From Galeruca laticollis (lineage: Eukaryota; Arthropoda; Insecta; Coleoptera; Chrysomelidae), in assembly GCA_963921935.1 (NCBI GenBank), contig OY998180.1, positions 98,983,480-99,047,479 of the forward strand: 64,000 nt of DNA, written 5' to 3'. Position numbers and translations under genes: made by a program. Shown here piece by piece: positions 1 to 10,390 of this stretch. Position 1 is the stretch's first letter; every line of letters starts with the position of its first letter. The notes beneath the pieces are model-generated. The model was not told where the DNA came from. It searched no databases and worked only from the letters and a program-made list of their open reading frames with translations.

Positions 1-590
1 TTGCTGAATTTATTCAAATGACCTACTTGATCGATATTTACTCGTCGGCCGCTGTAGTAGGAATCCTGGTGTAATTAAATGACATTCTGCCACGATTCTT
101 TGTCGAAGGTCTTGAAGAGATTCAGGTGGTGTAACATAAAAATTGGACTTTCAGTAGCCCCACAAAAAAATACATAGTAGTTAAATCGAGTGACCTAGAG
201 GGCTATTCTACGGCATACCCAATGTCCGGGAAAACGAGCATCTAAAAAGTTGCGAACTCGTACATCATAATGTGGAGGTGTTCCATCTTGTTGAAAATAG
301 AAAGTTGGTTTTCTTGGAGATTTACATAATCTTCCAGTGTTTGGGTTATTAAAGGATCAATAAGGTCTTCTAACAAGTCATGTAAATGTCGCCAGTCAAA
401 TTCCCACCAATACAAAGTAGCCAGATTGTTATGATGATGTCCACTGTTTCATTTATGTGTATTACTCGTAACACTATGGTGTCAATAGTGGATCACACCA
501 TAGGGATGCTCGACCTGACAATGGTGGTTATCTGTCAAAAACGCCAGCGGTCGAAGTGGTGGTCTGGGAGTTGAATAAGGAAAACCCAAC
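1..590 (-). pseudogene. mariner-superfamily transposase, C-terminal half (remnant)
   Basis: Reading the minus strand from about 590 to 1 gives the second half of an IS630/Tc1/mariner-superfamily transposase. It includes a block reading LHDLLEDLIDPL (around 330-390) and the second catalytic Asp motif QQDGTPPHYDVRV (around 250-290), followed by a decayed SRSLDLT block that corresponds to the usual SPDLTPLDFF stretch. Stops and frameshifts interrupt it repeatedly, so no protein is made. The N-terminal half of the same type of transposase lies at 1590-2103 on the same strand, with a gypsy gag fragment between them. The element continues past the left edge or ends close to it. Confidence 0.75.
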
Positions 591-755
591 CTTATAGAGA
601 ATTAATTAAATAAAGGTATTTTGTTTCTAAAGTTGAAGTTAATTTTATTTATAATAAGTACCTGTAAACATAGTATCACGTGCGGAAAATTTTAAAATTG
701 CACTAGGAGCGACTATTCTGTAATTTTAGTTAAAGCTAGCGTCCGGTGCCTACAC

Positions 756-1589
756 ATGCGTCTAAGGCCCAAAGGCCCCATCAAAAGTGCTGAAAAATTG
801 AAAGAACTGAAACTGAAGACATTTTCCGAGACAATTTTTTTAAGTGGAATTCTGGGATTTGTATTAAAAATGGAGTATTTTAAGCCTCCGGAACCTCTAA
901 GTGAATATGATTCGAATAATTGGAAGTTATATAAACAAAAATTCCAAATATTTCTGAAAGCGGCTGCTAAGGACAATGGCCCTGACGACGTAAAACTGGC
1001 AATTTCGTGAAATTGCATGGGAGATCAAGGCCTCGATATATATAATACATTTAGTGATGATCAAAAAGATACATTGAAAAAACTTCTGGAAGCATTTGAC
1101 GCCTGTTTTCTTCCCAAAACAGTTAAACTGATGGAAAAATTTAAGTTTTATGACCTTCATCAACTGGAAGCTCAAACTGTTAAAAAAATTTTAACCGAAT
1201 TGAGGAAGCAAGCTAAAGTGCGATTTTGTTTGTAAAACAGGGCTGCAATGAAAGTTACGAAGAGAGAATGAGATAAACTAGTAGTGGGGCTGGCAGACAA
1301 ACTGTTACAAGCAAGATTAATTAGAGAGCAATACTTAACAGTGCCAAAAATTATGGACTATTGCAAATCAGACACTTTAAATAAAGAGCACCTTAAAACT
1401 CTAATTCACGAGGAAGAGGTATACGTGCTATTTAGAAAAGTAGTATTAAGATGAAGTGTTCTAAGTGCTTGTACGTACATTTCAAAGATAGGTGCCTGTA
1501 TATAAAAAAACATGTGAGGCATGCCAAGAGCAAGGGCACTTTGGAAAAGCATGTAAAAATTATAACACTGAAGACCCTAATAACGCAAT
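756..1589 (+). pseudogene. LTR-retrotransposon gag fragment (gypsy type)
   Basis: A Met at about 870 opens a gag-like protein containing the blocks FKPPEPLSEYDSNNWKLYKQKF, NCMGDQGLDIYNTFSD and LEAQTVKKILTELRKQAK, typical of the gag of insect gypsy-type elements. A stop at 1008-1010 and further frameshifts break it. Near 1450-1590 lies a region rich in Cys and His, resembling the zinc-knuckle part (KCSKCLYVH). The similarity ends sharply at about 1589, where mariner sequence resumes on the other strand. No pol or LTR can be recognised beside it, so this is a truncated fragment sitting within the mariner transposase. Confidence 0.65.
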
Positions 1590-2103
1590 GTGGTCGCCCA
1601 GAATGCCTACATAAACATTCAATTTTTGGGGCGTTTGTGTATGACCTTTTATCTAAAAATGGGTGGGTTGGTATCACTTCAATAACGACAATTATGCCTG
1701 TTGACTTCACTATTCAACGTAAAGGTCGATTCGGATCATCTTCGACCAATTCTTGAACTTTTATCATCTTGTACGGATGAAATATATGTTTTTGACAATT
1801 TGGTTAGCACTACTTTTTGATACACCACATACATGAGCGATTTTTGTCAATGATTGCCTTTTGTCCATTAGAAGATGACCAAGAACAGCTTCAACAGCGT
1901 CATTACTGATAGGACGCTCACGACCATATTTTTTGTTTGAAATAGAACCAGTTTCTTCAATTTTTTTAAATAAATGTGTAATATACCTACTGACGACTTA
2001 CCTACACTTCCACATGGTTTTGGCAAAGAGTCTAGAAGCGACACTAGCACACTCATTATTTTGATAGTGTAGTTGTACTAATTCAACTTGTGTACAATAA
2101 ACC
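1590..2103 (-). pseudogene. mariner-superfamily transposase, N-terminal half (remnant)
   Basis: The minus strand starts with MVYCTQVELVQLHYQNNECAS at about 2103 (helix-turn-helix start). It continues through SNKKYGRERPISNDAVEAVLG and DKRQSLTKIAHVCGVSKSS to a block near 1690-1650 reading NRHNCRYWSDTNP, which precedes the first part of the catalytic core in this family. Frameshifts occur around 2000 and 1770. The match stops at 1590, where the gag fragment begins. With the piece at 1-590 it forms one split, dead transposase. Both halves lie downstream of (inside intron 1 of) the host exon at 2254-2374. Confidence 0.7.
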
Positions 2104-2253
2104 ATTTTAAAAATTGGGATTTTAATAATAATCGAGTTATTGATCAAGAATAACTGAATAAATATGAGAATTTTACCTTTTATTGCGAAATGGAAAGATT
2201 AGGAATGTTTTGAAAACACCAAGCAAGCAAGAATATTTAATGGTTAAACTTAC

Positions 2254-2374
2254 CTGCGCCATTAAGAGCAATATAAATTCCATCAACATCAGCTTTAGAA
2301 TCTGCAGCTACACCAAATAACGAAAGAAGTATATATATTGAAGCCGAAAGAACTAATTTGCTGGCAGGCAGCAT
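2254..2374 (-). CDS. probable host gene exon: signal peptide and first mature residues
   Basis: The minus strand has an ATG at 2374 opening 40 codons that begin MLPASKLVLSASIYILLSLF. This is a short polar start and a long hydrophobic core, ending in GVAADSKADV with a good signal-peptidase context after VAA. The frame runs to 2254 and is followed exactly by GTAAGT (2253-2248), a consensus splice donor in phase 1. Just upstream, a TTTTTGTAG at about 2402-2394 could be an acceptor, so this may be a second exon. The continuation would lie to the left, and 1-2105 holds only transposon remnants, so intron 1 probably extends beyond the window. The family is not recognised. This is the only piece that looks like ordinary host coding sequence. 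Confidence 0.55.
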
Positions 2375-2627
2375 TAGAAGGAAATAACAACAATTCTACA
2401 AAAATGGAATTTACGAAATTTATGATTTTATTACAGGCTCATAATAATACATATATGACACTTCTCCAAAGATAATAGATATGTGCATACAACGTTTAAA
2501 ACAAATTTCGACTCGCCCGGCTTGGGATTTTTACTTAGCTGTTGCTGGTAGTTATTTTACCTAGAAAACATACATCAAGAGCTCATATTTTAGAAAAAAA
2601 GGGCAGGACTGAAGTAGAGTGCGTTAA

Positions 2628-5154
2628 GCCTACACTGCGCAATTTTTTTTAAAATAAAAATAAAAATATTTTTAGAATAAGAATCAAGCCAGGATTTCGG
2701 AAAAAATATTAAAAAAAATTATTTTCACTTCTATTATACATTTTTTTTTAAAAAAGTAGATGTATCATATATGTTACATAGCGTTTTTTAATACAAAATA
2801 ATATAGTTATTCAATAATATATATGTCGCAATACTTATGAATTATGAAATTTGTAAAAACAATTTTTGTTTTTGTTCAAACATAAATGTACACCGCATTT
2901 CATACACTTTATATTAGAAAAGGCATTTTTACATAGCGGTAATTTGCATCTCTGCCTTTTATCGTCATAAGTTGGCCAGTGTCCACATGCATCCATACGT
3001 ACATCTTTCGGTGGTATGTATGCAGTTGTAGCAGATCGTGCCTTTTTTTCTTGTATTTTAAGTTCCAGTTCATTAGAGGGTCTACCTCTTTTGCTAACAA
3101 CCTGAGTACCTGCATGGGCCAAACAAGAAGTAATTTCTGCACGAAAATCTGCCAAACGTAATATGTTTTTATCGTGACGATCATGGCTTACTTTTTTATA
3201 TAAAATCCAACTGTTAACAATAGCCATGTCTAAAAGATGGTAAAATAGTCGCAAATACCACTTTTTGGTTCTCATCTGAATTTTGTACCGACCTATCAAA
3301 CCATCTAGAAGATCGACTCCTCCCATATGCCGATTGTATTCTCTTATAAGACTCGGACATTTTACTTTCATTTTCTTTTTTTCTTTTTTATCATATCTTT
3401 CCTCTTCAGTTTCTGGCAATTGGCCACTGTGGGTAGATAACAAAGTAACTATTTTATTGTCTTTCCAGACAACTGAAGAAATCTCTACCCCATCAATATA
3501 GCCAACATATTCATATGATTTGCCACGATTTTCTTTTTTCAATTTATTTTCGTCTGGCAGTTTACAGTTTGGGATACGTGCTCTTCTAACTGTACCTAAA
3601 GAATATATGCCATTTTTTGCTAGATAAACTTGTAGTGGGACCGATGTGTAAAAATGATCAAAGTATACCCTATAGTTTTCGTTTTTAGGAACAATTCTGC
3701 ACAAACGGACGACTATATTTGCACATGATCCTAAATCGGGTTCACTGTCTTTCCTAAATCTAGAGTCATTTTCAGTTCCAGAATAAATTTCAAAATTATA
3801 TGAAAAGCCGTCAGTGCCACATAAAACATAAAGTTTATAACCCCATTTGTGAGGTTTGGCTGGCATGTATTGTTTTAGATAATGTCTCGCCTTAGTAGCA
3901 CACAACTGTTCATCTACTGATAAAAATTGTTCTAATGGCACACTTTGAAATTTTGCATTCAAAGCATCTATGATTGGTCGTAACTTGTGCAGTCGATCAT
4001 GGTTTGGATCTTCTTTAGGTAACATTTTGGTGTTGTCGTTGAAATGTAAAAACCGCCTTATGTGTTCAAATTCTTTTTCACTCATAATTTCTTTTATTTG
4101 ACGATAACCAAATGTTGTTGACCAATAACTGCGTACATTTGGCATATACACCACAGACATGTATATACATATTGCCAGATATTGTTTTATATTTTCGGGT
4201 GTAATATTTGCTGGTTTGTTTGGATTTACTTGTATTGCATATACATTTGATTGGTCAACAATATTTTTTATTAGAACATCATCAAAAAAATATTTTAAAA
4301 ATGTGTAAGGAGTTGTTAAATCTGTTATTTTAGTTGGTAATTTTGTACTACCTCTAAAAGCCTTACTTTCTTCATCCAAAATTAAGTTTTTCTTTTTCCA
4401 TACTATTTTTGAATATCTTTCTTTCAATTCCTTCAGTTCCTTTTTTGTGTCTCTTTCTTCTCTCTCATTATTTGGGCATACTGTTTTTACTGTAGCTATT
4501 TCTTTACTAATTGTTACTTCTTCCACTTCGTTATTTTCAAGAAGTAATATTCCGTCGTCAAATTCAATTGGAAGACTTTCTATATCAAATTCTTGCTGTA
4601 AATCGACTTCTTTTATTATGTTTTTCGCTTCATCCACATTTTCATCATTTGAATCATCAAAACTATCTTCGCTGTCTGACAAATGTGCTATTATATCAAT
4701 TAATTCTTCATCGGTCAGATATTTCTTATGCCACTTCTCGGTTGACATGGTTATACAATTCTAAAACAATAAACACTCTATGTATCAAAATTGCTACATC
4801 TACATTATTTTTAATTTTGGCATGAACTATTATACTTTTAGTTGTTTAGTGCAATTTAATCATGAATTATTACCTTGTGTTATATATTTACAGCACTTTC
4901 TGATATTTATAACACTAATTATTTACAAAATACCACTATAAAACAATGCGTATCTGGAAGCCTTAACACGCCGGTTAGAACTAATCAAAAAATACCTTTA
5001 AATTCGTCATCACTTGAAATCGACCTTATCGTACGAATACATAAGGATGTAACGAATATTATACATTGCGCTATAACGTTAAATTATATTAAATAGGAAA
5101 GTTAGGTATTTTTAAAGATATTGTAGCATATTTGATACATATCGCAGTGTAGGG
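2628..5154 (-). mobile_element. complete piggyBac element with TTAA target duplications
   Basis: The left end is TTAA (2624-2627) followed by GCCTACACTGCGCAATT. The right end, read inward on the minus strand, is TTAA (5158-5155) followed by CCCTACACTGCGATATG. The inverted ends therefore share CCTACACTGCG, with a TTAA duplication on both sides, the hallmark of piggyBac. The element is 2527 bp and carries one gene on the minus strand (2835-4748). It leaves about 400 bp of non-coding sequence upstream of that gene and about 200 bp of T/A-rich sequence downstream. It lies about 250 bp upstream of the host exon ATG. Confidence 0.93.
2835..4748 (-). CDS. piggyBac transposase (intact, 637 aa)
   Basis: An uninterrupted 637-residue DDE transposase of the piggyBac family, which cuts the element out and reinserts it at TTAA. 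Residues 1-110 are acidic and disordered. The catalytic core follows with LSVDEQ (Asp 279), VYFDHFYTS (Asp 364) and MGGVDLLDG (Asp 479), the three aspartates expected for this family. The C-terminus (about 588-635) is a Cys/His-rich domain with the pattern CGHW...C...C...CMKCGVHLC...C, which in piggyBac binds the terminal repeats. Length and domain order are normal, with no stop or frameshift. The Met at 4748 is the first in the frame and gives the usual acidic N-terminus. With both ends intact, this copy could be active. Confidence 0.95.
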   Translation of the reverse strand: MSTEKWHKKYLTDEELIDIIAHLSDSEDSFDDSNDENVDEAKNIIKEVDLQQEFDIESLPIEFDDGILLLENNEVEEVTISKEIATVKTVCPNNEREERDTKKELKELKERYSKIVWKKKNLILDEESKAFRGSTKLPTKITDLTTPYTFLKYFFDDVLIKNIVDQSNVYAIQVNPNKPANITPENIKQYLAICIYMSVVYMPNVRSYWSTTFGYRQIKEIMSEKEFEHIRRFLHFNDNTKMLPKEDPNHDRLHKLRPIIDALNAKFQSVPLEQFLSVDEQLCATKARHYLKQYMPAKPHKWGYKLYVLCGTDGFSYNFEIYSGTENDSRFRKDSEPDLGSCANIVVRLCRIVPKNENYRVYFDHFYTSVPLQVYLAKNGIYSLGTVRRARIPNCKLPDENKLKKENRGKSYEYVGYIDGVEISSVVWKDNKIVTLLSTHSGQLPETEEERYDKKEKKKMKVKCPSLIREYNRHMGGVDLLDGLIGRYKIQMRTKKWYLRLFYHLLDMAIVNSWILYKKVSHDRHDKNILRLADFRAEITSCLAHAGTQVVSKRGRPSNELELKIQEKKARSATTAYIPPKDVRMDACGHWPTYDDKRQRCKLPLCKNAFSNIKCMKCGVHLCLNKNKNCFYKFHNS

Positions 5155-5158
5155 TTAA

Positions 5159-5741
5159 GGTGTAAGTATCATAAATTGGAAGTGAAAAATGAATATTTGT
5201 TGAGGGTATATATTTCGGAATATAATGGAGCTAACAATATCAAGATTTCTATATCCACAAAATAAGAGAACAATGTCAGTTAGGACACTATAAATAAAAT
5301 CGGAACTTCTAAAATATATTGGTTAGACCATTAAAAATATCACCAGTCGATTCAGAAAAAAAGTTTATCCAACATTATGAATTTTATGTTGTTAACCGGT
5401 TTTAAATAGTCATATATATTTTGTGGTTGGCATTTGCAATAAAAACGTACAGACGAAATATTGATCTAATATTATGATAAAGTACTTTCAGAAAATCAAT
5501 TCATAAGGAAAAATAGTGAAAATGTTTCTTAATGGCGTTAATCCTAAGATACGAAGGTCTCAAAAAGTGAATATATCGAAACTGGTTGCTAGAAAACAAA
5601 GATAAACTTGAAAGTTTCATATCTAAAATAGGGAGGAGGTATTGTGTAAGAATTCTCGAGTGATTTTAACTTAGGTCAAACGAATTTTATGTAAAAAAAT
5701 TAAGGGAATCAGGGAATATGTAAAAAAGTAAAAACATATAC
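5159..5741. other. no recognisable gene between piggyBac and LINE
   Basis: AT-rich sequence with no open frame or repeat I can assign. It may be old 5' sequence of the neighbouring LINE. Confidence 0.4.
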
Positions 5742-8057
5742 AAGAATTACTAATACCAGTAAAACTTTAATAGATTATGTACTAACAAAAATGTTGACAA
5801 TTTACTAGTTAATGTATTAGATGAGCCCAAATTCACTGATCATTCTGTAATAACTGTTAAATGTTTTCAGGTAGATACATCTATTATTACAAAGAAATGT
5901 ACTAGAATGGTTAGAAAATTAACTGATGAAAACTTATTTATCATAAATTTAAATTTAATTGATAGTCAATTTTTACTTAATAGTACTGACGTTAACGATA
6001 TTTATAATAATATTAAATGTGTTTTTCAAACAGTTGTTAATGAGATTGCACCCATAAAAGGAATAACATATTGTGAGAACGATATACCTTGGTATGGTGG
6101 TGATATGAAAAAACTAAGTAAATATACAGATGTTGCTTATAAAACATTTAAAAGTAACTCCAATAATATTAACTGGGAAAGCTATAAACAAAAACGTAAT
6201 GCTGTTGTTAATTTGATTAAGGAAAAAAAATTCTATTATAATCATATTGATAAAAATGTGATGAATCCCCGTTTAATGTGGAAAACGTTGAAGAAATTAA
6301 TCAATCCGAAGCAACTTAATAATAACTTCTCTAACGGTGTTCAATTCGAGAATAATGGCCAGGTTGCTTTTGTAAGAGATGCTAGTGGGCTTTCTAAAGA
6401 TTTTAATAACTTTGTCGTTAATGGTATTGATGATATGGTGACTAGTATTGAAAATATTGAATTTATTTGTGATATTCAAATGTGTGAGAATATTTTTAGT
6501 AGTTTTAAGTTAGTTTCTTTACACGACTTAGGAATAGTTATAAGACATTTAGAAAATAGAGATAGTACAATTTGTGAACTAAATAATACAATCGTAAAAA
6601 ATTCTTTTGAAGTTATTGGGCATGTGTGGTGTCACTTTGTAAATGTATCATTGGAAAGTGGTACATTTCCTGAGGAATTAAAAACTAGTATTGTCATGCC
6701 TATTGCAAAGGTTGCTAATACAATTAAAAGTGGTGAATTCAGACCAATTAATTCGTTACCATTTGTGGAAAAAGTATTGGAATCTGTGGTTTACCAACAA
6801 CTATTAGAACATAATAATTCAAATTGTTTATTATTTGTTAACCAGTCTGGTTTTAGATCCAAGCATTCATGTGAATCAGCTATTCAGCTGACTGTCACTG
6901 AGTGGAAAAATAACATTAGCAAACATTTGTATACTATAGCAGTATCATTGGATCTAAGACGAGCATTTGAGACTGCCAATAGAGCAATACTGCTTGAAAA
7001 ATTGGAGTAATATGGTATAAAGGGTAAAGTGTTTAATTGGATTAAGGGATACATAACAAATAAAAAACAAATAACTAAAGTTTGCGATACAATGTCATCA
7101 GCTATTGAGGTAAAGCGTGGTGTTCCTCAGGGTAGTATTCTAGGTCCTCTACTCTTTTTAATGTATGTAAATGACATGGATAAGTGTGTTAAATATGACT
7201 ATATTCATATTTTTGCTGATAACACTTTAATTTCATTTAGTGATATAAATTTAGACAAAGCTATAGCAAAAATGAATAATGTTTTAAGGAGTATATGCAC
7301 ACCTATTTAAAAATGAATAAATCAAAGCTAAATGTGAATAAAAGCAAAGTTATGATAATTGCTACACCACATAAGTACAAATAAATAAATATTGATCACA
7401 TTAATGTCAACATAGATAATGAAAAAATTGAGATCGTAAAAGAGTTTAAATATTTAGGATTTAAGTTAGATAATATCTTGTCATTAATTAGTCACTTTGA
7501 ATATATTAAGAAGAAAATTTTGAAAAAACTATATTTTTTTTCTAGTGTCTCAACACTTAAGCTTAAATTCAATAATTACTGTATACAAAACCATCCTTCA
7601 ACCACATTTTGAATATTGTCCAACATTGCTATTCTTCCTTGATTTAAATAAGATGTGTCAATTACAAACGTTACAAAATCGAGCAATGAGAGTTATTTTG
7701 AGGTGTAGTAGAATCACTCCTGCATCACTGATGCTCCAAACTTTACAGTTGTTTACTATTGAGAGATGGTTGAAATACTTGACTATGGTTTATATTTACA
7801 AAATGCTACACAATCTATTGTCGATATATTTTAGTAAATTTATCGTATTTGCTAATCAAATTCACACATATGATACTAGAAACCAGAAAAATTTATATGT
7901 AAATACTCAAAGTAGTACATATAATGTGAAAACTTTATTCTTTAAATGATTTATTACTTACAATAATTTACCGAATAATATCAAAAATTCAAAAAGTCTT
8001 TCTGAATTCAGAAGACATTTATCATTCTTGTATAAAGATGAATATGAAACATTTTAG
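5742..8057 (+). pseudogene. LINE endonuclease (end) and reverse transcriptase
   Basis: The first part (about 5742-5870) encodes TSKTLIDYVL...EPKFTDHSVI, the last motif of an AP-endonuclease domain (the D-H of the SDH signature). A connecting region follows, and the RT starts near 6640. It shows FPEELKTSIVMPI, EFRPINSLPFVEKVLESVVY, NQSGFRSKHSCESAI, VSLDLRRAFETAN, GVPQGSILGPLLFLMYVNDM and then IFADN, where the usual F/YADD catalytic pair has become ADN. A stop at about 7007 and frameshifts near 7020, 7310 and 7540 break it. The C-terminal part ends with SLSEFRRHL and a stop at 8055-8057. The enzyme would be inactive. Confidence 0.8.
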
Positions 8058-8285
8058 TACATTTGTGTAGGTGCTGAATTGCGCTGTTTAGCAATATGTT
8101 TTAATATTTTGAATCAGCTCTTTTCAGTACCTTCAACGTTATTATAAACTAATTATTATGTCACATTTGTATTAGTGTATACTTAGTGTGTAAGTTGTAT
8201 TTAACTACGATATTGTAATTATTTTTTAAATTTTAAATTTTTATGTATATTAGGGTTTCCTAAATAAAGATTCTTATTATTATCA
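5742..8285 (+). mobile_element. 5'-truncated non-LTR retrotransposon (Jockey/CR1-like)
   Basis: The element starts inside the end of an endonuclease domain and runs through the reverse transcriptase to a 3' UTR. That UTR ends with AATAAA (about 8258) and a short TTATTATTAT tail at about 8270-8282. Loss of the 5' end with retention of the 3' end is the normal result of incomplete target-primed reverse transcription. It sits between the piggyBac element and a microsatellite/palindrome block. Confidence 0.75.
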
Positions 8286-8427
8286 ATACAGAGCCCAGAA
8301 CTACTGAAAGTTTCACAGGTCATATGGAGCAATGTTTTTTTAATCGATAGAGAGCAGTATAAAGCTTCAGTGACATATAAACCCGAACTGCCAGTAAAAA
8401 GTATTTAATTTCGGTAATATTTGGCAT

Positions 8428-8430
<3 letters not shown>

Positions 8431-8514
<84 letters not shown>
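8431..8514. repeat. (TA)n microsatellite
   Basis: About 42 copies of TA with one interruption (a C at about 8477). Open frames reading Tyr-Ile repeats across it are artefacts. Confidence 0.97.
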
Positions 8515-8515
<1 letters not shown>

Positions 8516-8664
8516 CAACAACAACAAAGAGATTCATGGGTAATTCACGCAAAATAAGGGCTACTGAAATAGAGTAGTAATCGTGAACATGCACGGTTAC
8601 CACTCTATTTCAGTAGCCCTTATTTTGCGTGAATTACCCATGAATCTCTTTTTTGTTGTTGTTA
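8515..8664. repeat. near-perfect palindrome, about 70-bp arms
   Basis: The sequence from CAACAACAACAAAGAGATTC at 8517 to about 8584 is repeated in reverse complement from about 8592 to 8664, with a loop of only a few bases (AACATGC). The core GGGTAATTCACGCAAAATAA and GGGCTACTGAAATAGAGT are present in both arms with very few mismatches. The palindrome is flanked on both sides by (TA)n tracts. It could be a small foldback or MITE-like element inserted in a TA microsatellite, or the product of hairpin-mediated duplication. Confidence 0.85.
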
Positions 8665-8696
8665 ATATATCACGCGATATTCCTACATCTTCTTTG

Positions 8697-8697
<1 letters not shown>

Positions 8698-8741
<44 letters not shown>
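8698..8741. repeat. (TA)n microsatellite
   Basis: About 21 copies of TA immediately right of the palindrome. Confidence 0.95.
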
Positions 8742-8743
<2 letters not shown>

Positions 8744-8884
8744 ATTCAATAAATCAGCAATCAAAAATACATGGTATTCTATAAGCTAATGTGCTGGCAT
8801 ATGACCTAGCTATGGGAAGAAGCTTAGGTCAACTAGCATGATGAGGTCCTCTTCAGCGAAGGGACCTTCTGCTTCCTGTTAATT

Positions 8885-10390
8885 TCAAAGGTCAGTTGGC
8901 CATCGTCGTTTTAATCTTCTTATTACATCATTTTCAAGTAGCGGTTGTAGTAAAGGATTTGTATGGGCTTCTAGTTTCTTGTGGTGGCTAGCACTTCTTT
9001 CATGAATGACTTCTTTTACTGTTAAGATCTTCAGATCATTGTGGATCATTTTATTTGTTATATACGATGGGGCATTAACAATATTTCTTAGTATTTTAGA
9101 CTGGCTTCTTTGTACAATTGCTATGTTGGATTTACTGGCGCATCCCCATATTTCGATGCCATATGTCCATATAGGTTTAATTATTGCCTTATATAATAGG
9201 ATTTTATTTTCGATGGAAAGAGAAGACTTCCGTCCAACTAGCCAGTAAATATCTCTACTTCGTAGGTCTATGTGTTTTCGTTTCTTCTTGATATGTTCCT
9301 TCCAGTTCAATTTGGCATCTAGATGTAAGCCCAGGTATTTCACTGATGTCGATTGTGGGATTTGTGTGTTATTTAACTGTATTGGAGGACATACGTCTTT
9401 TCTTAGAGTAAAGGTTATATGTGTAGATTTTGTCTCATTTATTTCGATACTCCAATCTATTAACCACTTCTCTAATTTTTAAGATATTCTTGGAGGATAT
9501 GGTGGGCTTGCAGCACATTACTATGGGTAGTTAGAATGACAGTGTCATCAGAAAATGTTCCTATTGTGATGTTTGGTGATAATGGGAGATCTGAAGTAAA
9601 CAGGATATATAATAGTGGACCGAGGACACTGCCTTGTGGTACACACGAGTTGATAGGCAGCATAACAGATACGTCTCCTTTTATTCGTACTCTGAATTGG
9701 CGATTGTTTAGATAAGATTCCAATAGTTTGACGAATGTTGGTAAATGTTTTTTAATCTTGTATAATAGTCCAACATGCCAAACCCTATCGAAGGCCTGTC
9801 TAACGTCTAGAAATACTGAGGTACAATATTCTTTGCTGTTTAGAGAATTTAGTATTGTATGAGTTATGCGGTGACACTATTGGACTGTGGATTGGGCTCG
9901 TCGGAATCCAAACTGAAATTCAGGTATCCAATTGCTGACATCAAAATCAGGATCAATTTTTCGAAGAATCAGTTTCTCTAATAATATAACCCTTTCGCGG
10001 TAACTCTTTTAACATCTTTGGAGTTATTAAATCCATTCCTGAGGCTTTCCTAATGTTTAGAAGTTTTATTTCATTTGCTATGTCTTTTGGTCTAATCAGG
10101 TTTATTGTTTGGTTTGTTTGGATAGGGAGTTCTAGAAATTCCGTAATTTCTATGTCTGGTATTGTGTTGTGAGGTTTGTAGATTTCTGAGAGGTGCTTAG
10201 CGAATGCATCTGCCTTTTCTTTATCTGATTTGGCTCACTTTTCTTCAGCATGTCTCTGTGTTTCTAGTCGTAGTGGAGGAGATGTTAATATGGGTTTATT
10301 TTTAGACTTTACTGGCTTCCAGATAGAGTTATCAAAACGATTTAAATTAGACATATAGGTTTTAAAGGACTCTTTTTTCAATGCTTTTAA
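8885..10390 (-). pseudogene. Jockey-like reverse transcriptase (remnant)
   Basis: From 9723 down, the minus strand shows YLNNRQFRVRIKGD, VPQGSVLGPLLYILFTSDLP and then GTFSDDTVIL, the RT catalytic box (FSDD in place of F/YADD). The segment 9343-8885 is the RT C-terminal region (KYLGLHLDAKLNWKEHI, LYKAIIKPIWTYGIEIWG, RSQSKILR). The upstream RT fingers (about 10390-9724) are recognisable only in pieces, with many stops. It is the second half of ORF2 together with the endonuclease at 10391-11400. Confidence 0.8.

Noticed and set aside
5159..5741. Hidden gene upstream of the LINE
   Set aside because: All frames are closed by frequent stops and show no recognisable block.
8367..8789. Open frames with long Tyr-Ile repeats
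   Set aside because: They are translations of (TA)n microsatellites and of the palindrome, not genes.
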